Part shown: one piece after another, positions 1 to 8,497 of the stretch
Numbering within the stretch: position 1 is the first letter of the stretch
How the letters are laid out: each line of letters opens with the position of its first letter
NCBI GenBank assembly: GCA_017542475.1
Contig: JAFXXD010000013.1
Location: forward strand, 1-64,000
Reading direction: 5' to 3'
Length of the DNA stretch: 64,000 nucleotides
Source of the DNA: Ruminococcus sp.
GTDB taxonomy: Bacteria > Bacillota > Clostridia > Oscillospirales > Ruminococcaceae
Program-made: the position numbers and the translations under genes
The notes under the pieces: model-generated
What the model was told of the DNA's origin: nothing
The model's database searches: none
Seen by the model: only the letters and a program-made list of their open reading frames with translations

Positions 1-110
1 ATATATGGAATTTGCGCATCACATTAATTGATGTCAAGCTCATTTTGCCCTAAAGGGCAAAACAAAGCGCAAGAAAAATCATAAAAGCTATTATTATTCT
101 TGCACTTTGA

Positions 111-158
111 CAACTCAAAAATGCCTTTTAAAAGCTGTATAAAGGTATTTTTGAGTTG
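111..158. repeat. 18-bp-arm inverted repeat upstream of first gene
   Basis: Arms 111-128 and 141-158 are reverse complements except for one position that would be a G-U wobble in RNA, with a 12-base loop. The start matches the kind of hairpin seen at transcript ends or in leaders, but no T-tract follows. A shorter palindrome (TTTTGCCCT/AGGGCAAAA) lies just upstream at about 43-62. Function is unknown; it could be the terminator of a gene outside the window or part of a leader for the isomerase gene. Confidence 0.6.
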
Positions 159-230
159 TTGAGCAGACATTAATTAATATGTGTGCAATGACATAATTAA
201 GTATGGTATGATAACGGAGGTGAACACACT

Positions 231-1028
231 ATGCAGGCAGGCGTTTCAACTGCGTGCCTATATCCCGAGCTGCTCGAGGAGAGCATTTACAAGCTTGCTG
301 TAAACGGTGTGCCGAACCTCGAAATATTCATCAATACCCATTCCGAGCTGAAAAAGAGCTACGCCCACAGCGTCGCGAACCTGCTGAAGCGCTTCGATGT
401 GCGGTGCTGTGCGCTCCACCCCTTCACCTGCGAGATAGAGCAGCTGATGTTCTTCTCCGACTACGAGCGCCGCTTCGAGGACGCCCTCGAATACCACAAG
501 CTCTATTTCCGATTTATGAATATAGTCGGAGCCGATATCTTCGTGCTCCACGGAAGCAAGGCGAATCAGCCGACGGAGCTCTTCTGCGAGCGCTATTCCC
601 GCCTTTACCGCGCGGGACAGGAATTCGGCGTAAAGGTCGCCCTCGAAAACGTGTCGCGCTGTCGGAGCGGCTCGTCCGCATTCGTGCGCGAGGTCGCGGG
701 TATGCTCGGAAATGAGTTCGCATTCGTGCTCGACACCAAGCAGGCTATACGCGCAAAGGAGAACCCCTTCGCCTTCCTCGACGCGGCAGGAAGCCGCACC
801 GAGCACATACATATCAGCGACAACGGCGAGCTCGGCGACTGCCTCCTCATAGGCAGGGGCAGATTCAGGTTCAGGCAGTTCTTCGATAAGCTTAACGCCC
901 TCAACCCGAATGCGAATGTTATCCTCGAGCTGTACAGAAGCGGCTTCGGAGGCATAAGCGACCTTATCTCAAGCTATAACGTGCTCGCAAATATGACTGA
1001 GCAATACGAAAAGGAGGCAGAAAAATGA
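231..1028 (+). CDS. Sugar phosphate isomerase/epimerase-like TIM-barrel protein
   Basis: 265 residues, start ATG with a good GGAGGTG site about 10 bases upstream. The sequence has the pattern of the xylose-isomerase-like TIM barrel (AP endonuclease 2 fold): metal-site-like pieces such as 'VLHGSK' (about 105), 'VALENVS' (about 136), 'FVLDTKQA' (about 165), 'HIHISDN' (about 190) and a late 'VILELY' (about 230) fall where the family's His, Glu and Asp metal ligands normally lie. Such enzymes isomerise or epimerise sugars or cleave DNA at abasic sites; the substrate here cannot be told. Its stop overlaps the nrdR start by ATGA, so the two are probably translationally coupled, though no functional link is known. 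Confidence 0.8.
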   Translation: MQAGVSTACLYPELLEESIYKLAVNGVPNLEIFINTHSELKKSYAHSVANLLKRFDVRCCALHPFTCEIEQLMFFSDYERRFEDALEYHKLYFRFMNIVGADIFVLHGSKANQPTELFCERYSRLYRAGQEFGVKVALENVSRCRSGSSAFVREVAGMLGNEFAFVLDTKQAIRAKENPFAFLDAAGSRTEHIHISDNGELGDCLLIGRGRFRFRQFFDKLNALNPNANVILELYRSGFGGISDLISSYNVLANMTEQYEKEAEK

Positions 1029-1492
1029 AGTGTCCCTACTGTGGTTTCCCCGATTCCAAGGTCATCGACTCGCGTCCCAAGGACGAGAAAATAAAGCGCA
1101 GGAGAGAATGTATCAACTGCGGTGCAAGGTTCACCACCTTCGAGGACGTGGAAAAGCCGCTCCTGATGGTGGAGAAGCGGAGCGGGAGCTATGAGGCGTT
1201 CGACCGCCAGAAGCTGATAAGAGGCGTATACAGTGCCATCGGCAAGCGCCCCATCAATATCACCGTGGTAAACGAGATAGCCGACTACGTCGAGAACTAC
1301 TTCGCGAATGCCCTCAAGAGCGTTGCCCGCTCGAAGGAGATAGGAGAGCTCGTGCTCGACCGACTGCGCGAGATAGACCCCATAGCCTACATAAGATTCG
1401 CCTCGGTATACGAGGACTTCACTGATGTAAACAGCTTCATCGAGGTCATCAACGAGGTGGAGCGCAAAAGAACGGAGAATAAAAATGGATAG
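1025..1492 (+). CDS. nrdR: Transcriptional repressor NrdR
   Basis: 155 residues, typical NrdR length. The N-terminus holds the zinc ribbon: CPYCG at the very start and CINCGARF around residue 30. An ATP-cone follows (RSGSYEAFDRQKLIRG, about 51-66) and continues to 'SVYEDFTDVNSF'. NrdR senses ATP/dATP and represses ribonucleotide reductase genes through NrdR boxes; no reductase gene is in the window, so its targets are elsewhere. It overlaps the gene before (ATGA) and the gene after by 8 bases, making a compact three-gene unit. Confidence 0.97.
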   Translation: MKCPYCGFPDSKVIDSRPKDEKIKRRRECINCGARFTTFEDVEKPLLMVEKRSGSYEAFDRQKLIRGVYSAIGKRPINITVVNEIADYVENYFANALKSVARSKEIGELVLDRLREIDPIAYIRFASVYEDFTDVNSFIEVINEVERKRTENKNG

Positions 1493-1856
1493 TTTATTTG
1501 ACAGATTCAACGACGCTGAGGAGCAGATGAAATTCGGCGAGGATATGCGCAGATACGAGATATATGCCGTAATCGCGTACATCGTGCCGATACTGTTCTT
1601 CCTGCCGATAGCTGTTGACAAGGAGTCGGACTTCTGCAGGTTCCACGCAAACCAGTCGCTGTGCTGGCTCATCGTGTCCGCGGTACTAAGCGGTATCGGC
1701 GGCGTACTCGGCATGATAGGCGGTCCCCTCGGACTTATCGGCACGATGATACCGCTGTTCATACTCTTGTGTGAGGTATTCCTTGCCGTCGGAGCCTACA
1801 AGGGCTACGCGATAAGGATACCCGTGCTCGGCGACATCATCAAGCCGTTCAAGTGA
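1485..1856 (+). CDS. Small multi-pass membrane protein (DUF4870/Tic20-like)
   Basis: 123 residues. After a short acidic, cytoplasmic-looking N-terminus there are three hydrophobic stretches (about 27-42, 55-75 and 80-105), with 'FCRFHANQSLCW' between the first two. The phrase 'FHANQSL' after a first membrane segment is typical of the DUF4870/Tic20-like small membrane proteins, whose function is unclear. The ORF starts inside nrdR (8-base overlap) and ends where a cluster of TGTAGGG palindromes begins, so it is the last gene of the unit. No catalytic residue is recognisable. Confidence 0.75.
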   Translation: MDSLFDRFNDAEEQMKFGEDMRRYEIYAVIAYIVPILFFLPIAVDKESDFCRFHANQSLCWLIVSAVLSGIGGVLGMIGGPLGLIGTMIPLFILLCEVFLAVGAYKGYAIRIPVLGDIIKPFK

Positions 1857-1997
1857 TGTAGGGGCGGATATTATCCGCCCGACGATACACCTATAAACTC
1901 GCGGCAATAAAACGTAGGGACGCGCATTGCGCGTCCGCAATTACAAAACGTCGGTCGATTCGCGCTATTAGCGGACGACCGATGGTCGTCCCTACAA
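1857..1997. repeat. Cluster of three TGTAGGG-headed palindromes
   Basis: Three units: TGTAGGG followed by GGCGGATA/TATCCGCC (1857-1884), CGTAGGGACGCGC/GCGCGTCC (1913-1939), and an inverse-orientation unit GGACGACC/GGTCGTCC ending CCCTACA (1971-1997). The head is conserved and the palindromic arms differ between units. The same family recurs at 37.1, 39.9, 41.2, 44.6, 45.4, 50.3, 51.6, 54.8, 56.6 and 63.9 kb. Confidence 0.9.
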
Positions 1998-2015
1998 TAT
2001 GTTACAGGTCAATCA

Positions 2016-2444
2016 TCACGCCACCGCCAGCCGCAGGCTCCCGCCGTCCTCGCTGTAGACCATCGACGCGATAGCCGTATCATCGCAGACAAGCAGTTCC
2101 GCAAGCATTTTCCTGCTCTCGGGACTGTAGTTTTTTACGTCATACACGTAGAGCTGCGCGTTCCTCCCCGCATATTCGCGGAGCGGCAGTCCCTGCTTAT
2201 CCTGAAGCCTGGCATACTGCTCGTAGCCGTCGGAGAAATCGGCGGGGATAACGATGTTTTTCGCGGCTATCTCCTCGACCTCCCAGCCGTGAGAGGCGAA
2301 GTAGTCGATGCGCCTGCCCGCCGTGGAGGCATCAACATTAGCGCCTGCGGGCACGTCCGAGGGCTTGTTGTCGGGGAAGATGAGTATTATCACCGCGACG
2401 GCTATTGCCGCGGAAATGAGGATGTACATTGTTTTCTTTGACAT
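2016..2444 (-). CDS. Membrane-anchored DUF4830-like protein
   Basis: 142 residues with a single N-terminal hydrophobic segment (about 6-25, after MSKKTM) and an extracytoplasmic domain of about 100 residues. The domain begins 'YFASHGWEVEEI' and includes 'IVIPADFSDGYEQYARLQ' and 'LYVYDVKNY'; this pattern fits DUF4830, an uncharacterised domain common in Clostridia, but I recognise it from memory only. A GGAGGTC site precedes the start. It is a single gene between repeat clusters, transcribed against its neighbours. Confidence 0.7.
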   Translation of the reverse strand: MSKKTMYILISAAIAVAVIILIFPDNKPSDVPAGANVDASTAGRRIDYFASHGWEVEEIAAKNIVIPADFSDGYEQYARLQDKQGLPLREYAGRNAQLYVYDVKNYSPESRKMLAELLVCDDTAIASMVYSEDGGSLRLAVA

Positions 2445-2460
2445 AGTGCGACCTCCGAAT

Positions 2461-2578
2461 CCTGAGCCATTAGCCTTTAGCTTTTAGCCATTGGCTTGCG
2501 GTATCGCCTGACGGCGATATTATTTAGTTAGTCCGCGCCGGCGGACACCATTAACTAACGGCTAACGGCTTTTACTAA
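2461..2578. repeat. TTAGCCATTAGC-type inverted repeat
   Basis: Left part reads as repeated TTAGCC(A/T)TTAGC-like steps (2464-2500), the right part as TTAACTAACGGCTAACGGC (about 2551-2572), which is its rough inverse. Between them lie short palindromes around GGTATCGCC and GTCCGCGCCGGCGGAC. A second copy lies at 52,665-52,785. It fills the gap between the DUF4830-like gene and the pseudouridine synthase. Confidence 0.75.
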
Positions 2579-2625
2579 TAATAAGTATTCGCCCGAACCG
2601 ACAAATTATACCACAGGAGGTCAAA

Positions 2626-3405
2626 ATGCCGCTGATAAGACTTGACAGGTTCATCTCCGAGCGCGGGGAGTTCACCCGCAGCAGGATAAAGGAGCTCGCC
2701 GCAAAGGGTCAGATACGCGTGAACGGCACTGTCGTGAAGAAGTCCGACACCAAGATAGACCCCGATAACGATGCCGTGGAGGTGCTCGGGAACAGGATAA
2801 GTGCGGAGCGCTTCCGCTATGTACTGCTCAACAAGCCCGCGGGCTATGTGAGCTCGACCGAGGAGCACGACGGACCTACCGTTATGGAGCTGATACCGCC
2901 CGAAATGCGCACGAAGAATATGTTTCCCGCTGGCAGGCTCGACAAGGATTCGCTCGGCGCACTGCTGCTCACCGATGACGGAGAACTCGCCCACCGTATG
3001 CTTTCTCCGAAGAAGCACATACCCAAAATCTACATTGTGAAACTTGCCGAGCCGTTTCAAAGTAAATATGTTGATTTATTTGCAGACGGCATAACATTGA
3101 CAGACGGTTATCAATGTCTGCCCGCAAAGGTGTGCTCTGTTGAAACTTCGGAAAGACTGGCTTTTGTAGAGCTGAGCGAGGGAAAATATCATCAGGTGAA
3201 AAGAATGTTCGCCGCTGTTGAAAACCACGTCGAAGTGCTTATGAGAGTTTCCGTCGGAGGGCTCGTTCTTCCCGAAAAACTGGGATTCGGAGAGAGTATG
3301 GAATTATTGCACAAAGATGTTGAAAACTTGTTTAAGCCCCGCGATTTTGAGGCTTTTTGCAGGGATTTTTCGGGCGTTTTTTCGGCAATTCTAATAAACA
3401 TATAA
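2626..3405 (+). CDS. RsuA-family 16S rRNA pseudouridine synthase
   Basis: 259 residues. An S4 RNA-binding domain occupies about 4-60 (LDRFISERG, IRVNG), then the catalytic domain with 'LLNKPAGYVSS' and 'AGRLDKDSLGALLLTDDG' (about 104-121); the Asp of GRLD is the family's catalytic aspartate. 'YHQVKRMFAA' (about 188) is the RsuA/RluB-type signature. The likely target is U516 of 16S rRNA. Start has AGGAGG 8 bases upstream. Odd point: base composition changes inside the gene, from 36 G+C in 60 bases at 2761-2820 to 21 in 60 at 3061-3120, with no break in the reading frame, suggesting a mosaic gene. Confidence 0.9.
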   Translation: MPLIRLDRFISERGEFTRSRIKELAAKGQIRVNGTVVKKSDTKIDPDNDAVEVLGNRISAERFRYVLLNKPAGYVSSTEEHDGPTVMELIPPEMRTKNMFPAGRLDKDSLGALLLTDDGELAHRMLSPKKHIPKIYIVKLAEPFQSKYVDLFADGITLTDGYQCLPAKVCSVETSERLAFVELSEGKYHQVKRMFAAVENHVEVLMRVSVGGLVLPEKLGFGESMELLHKDVENLFKPRDFEAFCRDFSGVFSAILINI

Positions 3406-3429
3406 ATGTAACTTTGTCAATTTATACTC

Positions 3430-3458
3430 TTGAAAAATATAACGAAGAATGGTATTAT
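3430..3458 (+). promoter_or_regulatory. Promoter of the ABC ATPase gene
   Basis: TTGAAA (3430-3435), 17-base spacer, TATTAT (3453-3458), about 60 bases before the ATG at 3517. Confidence 0.65.
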
Positions 3459-3516
3459 ATTATTGTAGCTGATAATGTGTTTCAGCAAGAAAAATTGAAC
3501 TGGAGGACTGGATTAA

Positions 3517-4656
3517 ATGGCAGGCTTAACACTCAAGGGCATTTACAAGAAGTATCCGGGCGGCGTTGTAGCGGTTTCGGATGTTAATTTAGAGATAAGG
3601 GATAAGGAATTCATCGTTCTGGTTGGACCTTCCGGCTGCGGTAAGTCAACAACTCTCAGAATGATCGCAGGTCTCGAAGAGATCTCCGAGGGCGAGCTCT
3701 ACATCGGCGACCGCCTCGTAAACGACATCGCTCCCAAGGACAGAGATATCGCGATGGTTTTCCAGAACTACGCTCTCTATCCTCATATGACAGTTTTCGA
3801 TAATATGGCTTTCGGACTCAAGCTCCGCAAGGTTCCCAAGGACGAGATCGAGAGAAAGGTAAACGAGGCTGCTAAGATCCTCGACCTTACCCACCTCCTC
3901 GACAGAAAGCCCAAGGCTATGTCGGGCGGTCAGCGTCAGCGTGTGGCGCTCGGTCGTGCTATCGTTCGTTCACCTAAGGTATTCCTCCTCGACGAGCCTC
4001 TCTCAAACCTCGACGCTAAGCTCCGTGCTCAGATGAGAACCGAGATAGCTAAGATCCACAAGAAGCTCGGTACTACATTTATCTACGTAACTCATGACCA
4101 GACTGAGGCTATGACAATGGGCGACCGTATCGTTTGTATGAAGGACGGCTTCGTTCAGCAGGTAGATACTCCTCAGAACCTCTACGAGAACCCTGTAAAC
4201 AAGTTCGTTGCAGGCTTCCTCGGCTCACCTCAGATGAACTTCATCGACGCCGAGCTCAAGGAGGAGTACGGTCAGTTCATAGTTGAATTCGGCTCCAGCG
4301 ATTCGAAGAACTCAAGAGGCGTTAAGTATCAGATAATCATTCCTGAGTCGAAGGTAAACGACGAGCTCGGCAACTACGTTGGCAAGGAAGTTATCCTCGG
4401 CGTTCGTCCCGAGAGCATCCACGATGAGGAAATGTACCTCTCGAACGCTTCAACAGGTGTTATCGACGCTTACGTCGAGATCACAGAGCTTATGGGTGCT
4501 GAGACTTACCTCTACCTCGTATGCGAGGGCAACAACCTCACTGCAAGAGTAAGCCCGAGATCTACAGCAAGACCCGGAGACGAGATCAAGGTAGCTATCG
4601 ATCCCAACAGGATCCACCTCTTCGACAAGGAGACAGAGAGAGCTATCGTCAACTGA
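3517..4656 (+). CDS. Sugar ABC transporter ATPase, MsmK/UgpC/MalK type
   Basis: 379 residues, the usual length. Walker A GPSGCGKST (about 37-45), Q-loop 'FQNYALYPHM', signature MSGGQRQRVALGRA (about 134), Walker B VFLLDEPLSNLD (about 155), H-loop 'YVTHDQTEAM', then a C-terminal TOBE-like domain from about 240. It energises carbohydrate or glycerol-phosphate ABC importers at the inner face of the membrane. No permease or binding-protein gene is adjacent, so it is probably a shared ATPase serving several sugar importers, as MsmK does in other Firmicutes. Codon use is strongly biased (CTC, GAC, AAG), as for a highly expressed gene. It has its own promoter, a hairpin and a terminator. Confidence 0.93.
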   Translation: MAGLTLKGIYKKYPGGVVAVSDVNLEIRDKEFIVLVGPSGCGKSTTLRMIAGLEEISEGELYIGDRLVNDIAPKDRDIAMVFQNYALYPHMTVFDNMAFGLKLRKVPKDEIERKVNEAAKILDLTHLLDRKPKAMSGGQRQRVALGRAIVRSPKVFLLDEPLSNLDAKLRAQMRTEIAKIHKKLGTTFIYVTHDQTEAMTMGDRIVCMKDGFVQQVDTPQNLYENPVNKFVAGFLGSPQMNFIDAELKEEYGQFIVEFGSSDSKNSRGVKYQIIIPESKVNDELGNYVGKEVILGVRPESIHDEEMYLSNASTGVIDAYVEITELMGAETYLYLVCEGNNLTARVSPRSTARPGDEIKVAIDPNRIHLFDKETERAIVN

Positions 4657-4700
4657 TAATATTGAAATATTCACTTTTCATATTTATCCTTTCTTTCTAT

Positions 4701-4726
4701 CCGCCGCTATAAGGCAATAGCGGCGG
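4701..4726. other. Perfect 10-bp hairpin after the ABC ATPase gene
   Basis: CCGCCGCTAT and ATAGCGGCGG separated by 6 bases. No T-tract follows, so on its own it is not a standard terminator; it may protect the transcript end or work with the terminator at 4735. Confidence 0.6.
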
Positions 4727-4734
4727 GGCAAAAG

Positions 4735-4778
4735 ACCGCAGCGGGTGGGTGGAGATACCCCTTTTGCTGCGGTTTTTT
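4735..4778 (+). terminator. Rho-independent terminator
   Basis: ACCGCAGC pairs with GCTGCGGT and is followed by TTTTT. It ends the ABC ATPase transcript just before the ribosome binding site of the dipeptidase gene. Confidence 0.7.
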
Positions 4779-4798
4779 GCGTGTTACGGAGGTTTGTT

Positions 4799-6049
4799 AT
4801 GTCTGAGATAAGAAACTTTTTGCAGTCGCACGAGGACGAGATGATACAGCTTCTTGCGGAGCTCGTCGCAATACCGAGCGTACAGGGCGACGCTGTGGAC
4901 GGTTGCCCCTTCGGCACAGAGCCCGCCCGAGCTCTTGCGGTAACGCTCGATAAGTGCCGCGGGTACGGTTTTTCCGTGGAAAATGTTGACAACTACGCGG
5001 GCTCTGCCGACCTCGGAGCTGAGCCGGCTCTCGCGATACTCACCCACCTTGACGTCGTGCCCGCAGGCGAGGGGTGGAGCTCCGACCCGTTCACGCTCAC
5101 CCGCGGCGGCGACAAGCTCGTCGGGCGCGGAGCTATCGACGACAAGGGTCCCGCTGTGGCGGCAGTTTTCGCACTGAGAGCCGTGAAAGAGCTCGGCATA
5201 CCGCTGAAAAAGGGCGTCCGACTGATATTCGGCACGAACGAGGAGAACGGCTCTGCCGACCTTGAATACTACCGCAAAAAGCGCGAGCTCCCGCCGATGG
5301 TGTTCACTTCCGACGGCGAATACCCCGTCATCAACGCGGAAAAGGGTATGCTGAGGGTGTACTTTTCCGCAGAATACAGCGGAATTCCCGTGTGCGGCGG
5401 AACTGTAATAAACGCTGTTCCGTCGGCTTGCAGATACGGCGATACGGACTTCATCGGCAAGTCGGCGCACGCCTCCACTCCCGAGAAGGGCGAGAACGCT
5501 ATAACGAAATTCCTCGGTCTACAGGGCGGGAATCACCCTCTCCTCGGCGGGCTGGCTGAGCTCTTCCCTCACGGCGAGCTAAACGGCACGAGCTGCGGGC
5601 TCGGCTTCTCTGACCCGATTTCGGGCGATATGACGTGCGTGCTGTCAATGCTCAACACCGAGGACGGCAGGCTTCGCGGCGGAATCGACATACGCTTCCC
5701 GCTCGACCGCACAAAGGCTGAGATAAGCGGCATCATCTGCGGGAAGCTCCGTGCGGCGGGCTTCGATATCGACTCCTGCGAGGGCGTAGAGCCCCACTGC
5801 ACCGACGGCAGCTCCGATTTCGTGCAGGCTCTGCTGCACGTCTACGAGCGCGTGACAGGCGAGAAGGGACGCTGTATAGCCATCGGAGGCGGCACCTACG
5901 TCCACGAGATAGAGGGCGGCGTGGCTTTCGGAGCGGAATTCCCCGACACAGACTACCATATGCACAGCCCCGATGAGTTCATTACTGTCGCCGACCTGCT
6001 GAAAAATGCGGAGCTGATGGCGGAAGCAATTGTCGAGCTCTGCTCATAG
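4799..6049 (+). CDS. M20-family metallodipeptidase (PepV/Sapep-like)
   Basis: 416 residues from the ATG at 4799, preceded by GGAGG; the reading frame is open 18 codons further upstream but that part covers the terminator. Family motifs: '[13 protein letters not shown]' (metal-binding His and catalytic Asp, about 82-94), '[10 protein letters not shown]' (bridging Asp, about 110), '[14 protein letters not shown]' (catalytic/metal Glu pair, about 144), and a late '[10 protein letters not shown]' with the last His ligand (about 393). These place it with Mn/Zn-dependent dipeptidases that degrade imported or recycled small peptides in the cytoplasm. Its 3' end runs into the apparent leader of rnhA. 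Confidence 0.9.
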   Translation: MSEIRNFLQSHEDEMIQLLAELVAIPSVQGDAVDGCPFGTEPARALAVTLDKCRGYGFSVENVDNYAGSADLGAEPALAILTHLDVVPAGEGWSSDPFTLTRGGDKLVGRGAIDDKGPAVAAVFALRAVKELGIPLKKGVRLIFGTNEENGSADLEYYRKKRELPPMVFTSDGEYPVINAEKGMLRVYFSAEYSGIPVCGGTVINAVPSACRYGDTDFIGKSAHASTPEKGENAITKFLGLQGGNHPLLGGLAELFPHGELNGTSCGLGFSDPISGDMTCVLSMLNTEDGRLRGGIDIRFPLDRTKAEISGIICGKLRAAGFDIDSCEGVEPHCTDGSSDFVQALLHVYERVTGEKGRCIAIGGGTYVHEIEGGVAFGAEFPDTDYHMHSPDEFITVADLLKNAELMAEAIVELCS

Positions 6050-6086
6050 AACGGCGATATTGTACAATCCAAAGGAGGCGGACACT

Positions 6087-6527
6087 ATTAAAACAGTAGA
6101 GATGTTTTCGGACGGCGCGTGCAGCGGCAACCCCGGTCCCGGCGGATACGGCGTGATACTGCGGTTCGCGGGCAGAGAGAAGGAGCTTTCGGGCGGCGAG
6201 GCTATGACCACCAACAACCGTATGGAGCTGCTCGGCGTGATAGAGGGGCTGTCAGCCCTGAAGGAGCCGTGCAGAGTCGTGCTGACGACCGACAGCAGAT
6301 ACGTCGTGGACAGCGTAACGAAGGGCTGGGTCTACGGCTGGAGGAAAAAGGGCTGGATAAAGTCCGATAAGAAGCCCGCACTGAACGTTGACCTGTGGGA
6401 GCGCCTGCTTCCGCTGCTGGAGAAGCACGAGGTCGAGTTCAACTGGGTGAAGGGTCATGCGGGACACCCCGAGAACGAGCGCTGCGACCGCCTTGCAGTC
6501 GAGCAGCGCGATATATACGCAAAATAG
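6087..6527 (+). CDS. rnhA: Ribonuclease HI, apparently starting at AUU
   Basis: 146 residues if started at ATT 6087; that codon lies 8 bases after AAAGGAGG (6071-6078) and gives an N-terminus, [17 protein letters not shown], that lines up with normal RNase HI. The nearest ATG downstream (6102) is too far from the site and cuts the first beta strand; the upstream ATG (6030) lies inside the dipeptidase gene and adds 19 unrelated residues. Catalytic set: Asp in [11 protein letters not shown], Glu in 'NNRMELLG', Asp in 'TTDSRYVV', and '[17 protein letters not shown]' with the His and last Asp. The enzyme removes RNA from RNA-DNA hybrids in the cytoplasm. Confidence 0.93.
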   Translation: MKTVEMFSDGACSGNPGPGGYGVILRFAGREKELSGGEAMTTNNRMELLGVIEGLSALKEPCRVVLTTDSRYVVDSVTKGWVYGWRKKGWIKSDKKPALNVDLWERLLPLLEKHEVEFNWVKGHAGHPENERCDRLAVEQRDIYAK

Positions 6528-6537
6528 CAACAGCCTT

Positions 6538-6572
6538 AATCGCGGTTCAGAAAAACTGAACCGCGATTTTTT
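6538..6572 (+). terminator. Rho-independent terminator of rnhA
   Basis: AATCGCGGTTCAG and CTGAACCGCGATT form a 13-bp stem with a 5-base A loop, followed by TTTT. Confidence 0.9.
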
Positions 6573-6615
6573 CCGTGCAACATACCATACTGCAGCTGTT
6601 TCGTATTCACATAAT

Positions 6616-6648
6616 AAACCCGCTTAGAATAGACTTCTAAGCGGGTTT
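6616..6648 (-). terminator. Hairpin at the 3' end of feoB
   Basis: AAACCCGCTTAGAA and TTCTAAGCGGGTTT form a 14-bp stem with a 5-base loop immediately after the feoB stop. The T-tract is short on both strands, so it is a probable terminator for feoAB. Confidence 0.6.
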
Positions 6649-6655
6649 AAACTGA

Positions 6656-8497
6656 TCACGTAAAAATGCTTGCAATATGATAAACGATGAATGAAAGCAC
6701 AAGTGCATTGCAGATATAGAACAGCGCGACCTTGACCGTCCATTTCAGCGAGTGCGATTCCTTGTATGTAGTGGAAAGAGCCATAATGCAGGGAATATTG
6801 AAGGTGGTCGCAAACATAAATGCAAGAGCCTCAGCAGGTGATATAGCTGATGACATCGCAGTACCGAGCAGCGCGGTATCTGTTGATGCTGATTTTGCAA
6901 AGAATGTTGCTTCCATAAGTGAATTGTCGCCCATAAATACGGCGTTGAGCGTTCCGAGGACTGCTTCCTTTGCGAAAGCTCCGCTGACGAACGCCATGAA
7001 GGTCTGCCAGCCCATACCGAAAAATTTCGTAACAGGTTCAATGAAGGTCCCGACGCGGTACAGCAGACTGTTATCAACATTGCCGTCCTTGCTGAATGAA
7101 AGAACGTAGAACAGGATCGAAACAAGAGTTACCGTTCCGAGGGCACGCTTGAAAATGTCCCAAGCCTTGAAAAAGGCTTCCTTGATGATGTGCTTCCAGT
7201 GTGCCTTGTGATAGGGCGGGAGCTCCATTATCATACCGCTTCTTGTTGCCTGCGGAGCGAGCTTGCGGCTGAATACCTTCGATACAACAAACATCGTAAC
7301 GACTACATACAAAAGAATACCAACACAAACGAGAAGCGTTTGCCACCATGTGAAGAACATTCCCGAGATGACGGGGATTATCGACCATATCGAGGCGCAG
7401 GGTATAGCCCATACTATCGACATTGCAAGCATTCGCTGCCCCCAGTTGTCCATAACCCTTGTACCGCAGGCTCCGCCGATAGTGCAGCCAAAGCCCATAA
7501 GCATGGGACAGATAGCCTTGCCCTGCAAGCCCAGCTTTGAGAGCAGTCCGTCGAACTGATAAGCTGCACGGGCGAGGAAGCCGGTTTCCTCCAGAAAACC
7601 GAATACGATATTGACTCCGAACACAAAGCTTGCCATAGAAATGGTAAAATACAGCACATTCGGCAGCATAGTGCTGAATATGGAAACGAGCCACGGGTGA
7701 ACGTTCCAGCCTGTCAGCAGCTCGTCAACAGGGTCGTGCAGGATCGTCGGTATCATCTGCCCGACACCCATAAACGGTATCATTATGAGCATTGCCACAA
7801 GGAACGCCAGCAGTACAACGCCTATACATAAGATTTTACCGAGTATCGGTCTTGTCATAATGCGGTCAAAACGCGACATTTTATAGACTTTCTGCTCTGT
7901 CTGCGTGACATCGGAGAGGAGCGCGTCTACCCACTCGAATTTTGCTTTGCTGTCTGCCTTGACGTCTTTCTGTTCCGCAGGTGCGGGAACTATGAGCCTG
8001 TGAGGAGTTTTCAGCTCGTCGGTAATGAGGCTTTTCAGCTTGTCATAGTCCTTTGAATCGGTCGCGTTAAAGGGCAGAACAGGTATGCCGAGCTTCTTTG
8101 TGAGTGCTTCTGCGTTGACTTCTTTGCCCATATCCTTTGCAACGTCCATCATATTCAGCACGAGAACGGCAGGCTTGTCCAGTCTTGCAAATTCCGCAAG
8201 CATAAACATACTTCGCTCAAGCTGTGAGGCGTCTACAAGGACTACTGTCAGGTCACTCTGTCCCGACTTTATGTAATCGGTGGTGATTATCTCCTCATCG
8301 GAATTGCCCGACAAGCCGTAGCTTCCGGGCAGGTCGGTGACACTGTATTTCGTGCCGTTGTAGGTGTATGTGCCTTCGTTCTTTTCAACAGTCTTTCCTG
8401 CCCAGTTGCCGACGTGCTGACGAGCACCTGTCAGATTATTGAAGATAGTGGACTTGCCCGAATTAGGCTGTCCCAAAAGTGCGATACTGCCCGTCAT
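6656..8497 (-). CDS. feoB: Ferrous iron transporter FeoB (system 1)
   Basis: 613 residues, a short-form FeoB. The N-terminal G domain has G1 GQPNSGKST (9-17), G3 'DLPGSYGLS' (about 56) and G4 NMMD (about 115); the membrane part begins about 215 and contains the paired Gate motifs, with 'CPMLMGFGCTIGG' typical of FeoB. It imports Fe(II) across the cytoplasmic membrane, driven or gated by GTP hydrolysis. It overlaps feoA by 4 bases. A second, distinct FeoB (FeoA-fused, 780 residues) lies at 37.4-39.7 kb, so this copy may serve another metal or another growth condition. Confidence 0.96.
   Translation of the reverse strand: MTGSIALLGQPNSGKSTIFNNLTGARQHVGNWAGKTVEKNEGTYTYNGTKYSVTDLPGSYGLSGNSDEEIITTDYIKSGQSDLTVVLVDASQLERSMFMLAEFARLDKPAVLVLNMMDVAKDMGKEVNAEALTKKLGIPVLPFNATDSKDYDKLKSLITDELKTPHRLIVPAPAEQKDVKADSKAKFEWVDALLSDVTQTEQKVYKMSRFDRIMTRPILGKILCIGVVLLAFLVAMLIMIPFMGVGQMIPTILHDPVDELLTGWNVHPWLVSIFSTMLPNVLYFTISMASFVFGVNIVFGFLEETGFLARAAYQFDGLLSKLGLQGKAICPMLMGFGCTIGGACGTRVMDNWGQRMLAMSIVWAIPCASIWSIIPVISGMFFTWWQTLLVCVGILLYVVVTMFVVSKVFSRKLAPQATRSGMIMELPPYHKAHWKHIIKEAFFKAWDIFKRALGTVTLVSILFYVLSFSKDGNVDNSLLYRVGTFIEPVTKFFGMGWQTFMAFVSGAFAKEAVLGTLNAVFMGDNSLMEATFFAKSASTDTALLGTAMSSAISPAEALAFMFATTFNIPCIMALSTTYKESHSLKWTVKVALFYICNALVLSFIVYHIASIFT

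Noticed and set aside
107..143. Promoter TTGACA...TATAAA before the first gene
   Set aside because: Spacing is 25 bases, too long; the boxes lie inside the inverted repeat.
258..812. Long minus-strand frame opposite the isomerase gene
   Set aside because: Shadow of a GC-rich gene in the other strand; no ribosome binding site or family match. The same holds for long opposite frames over 34,226-36,040, 38,017-39,318, 46,011-46,937 and 62,047-63,495.
3357..3587. 76-codon frame between the pseudouridine synthase and ABC ATPase genes
   Set aside because: Overlaps both genes out of frame and covers the promoter of the second.
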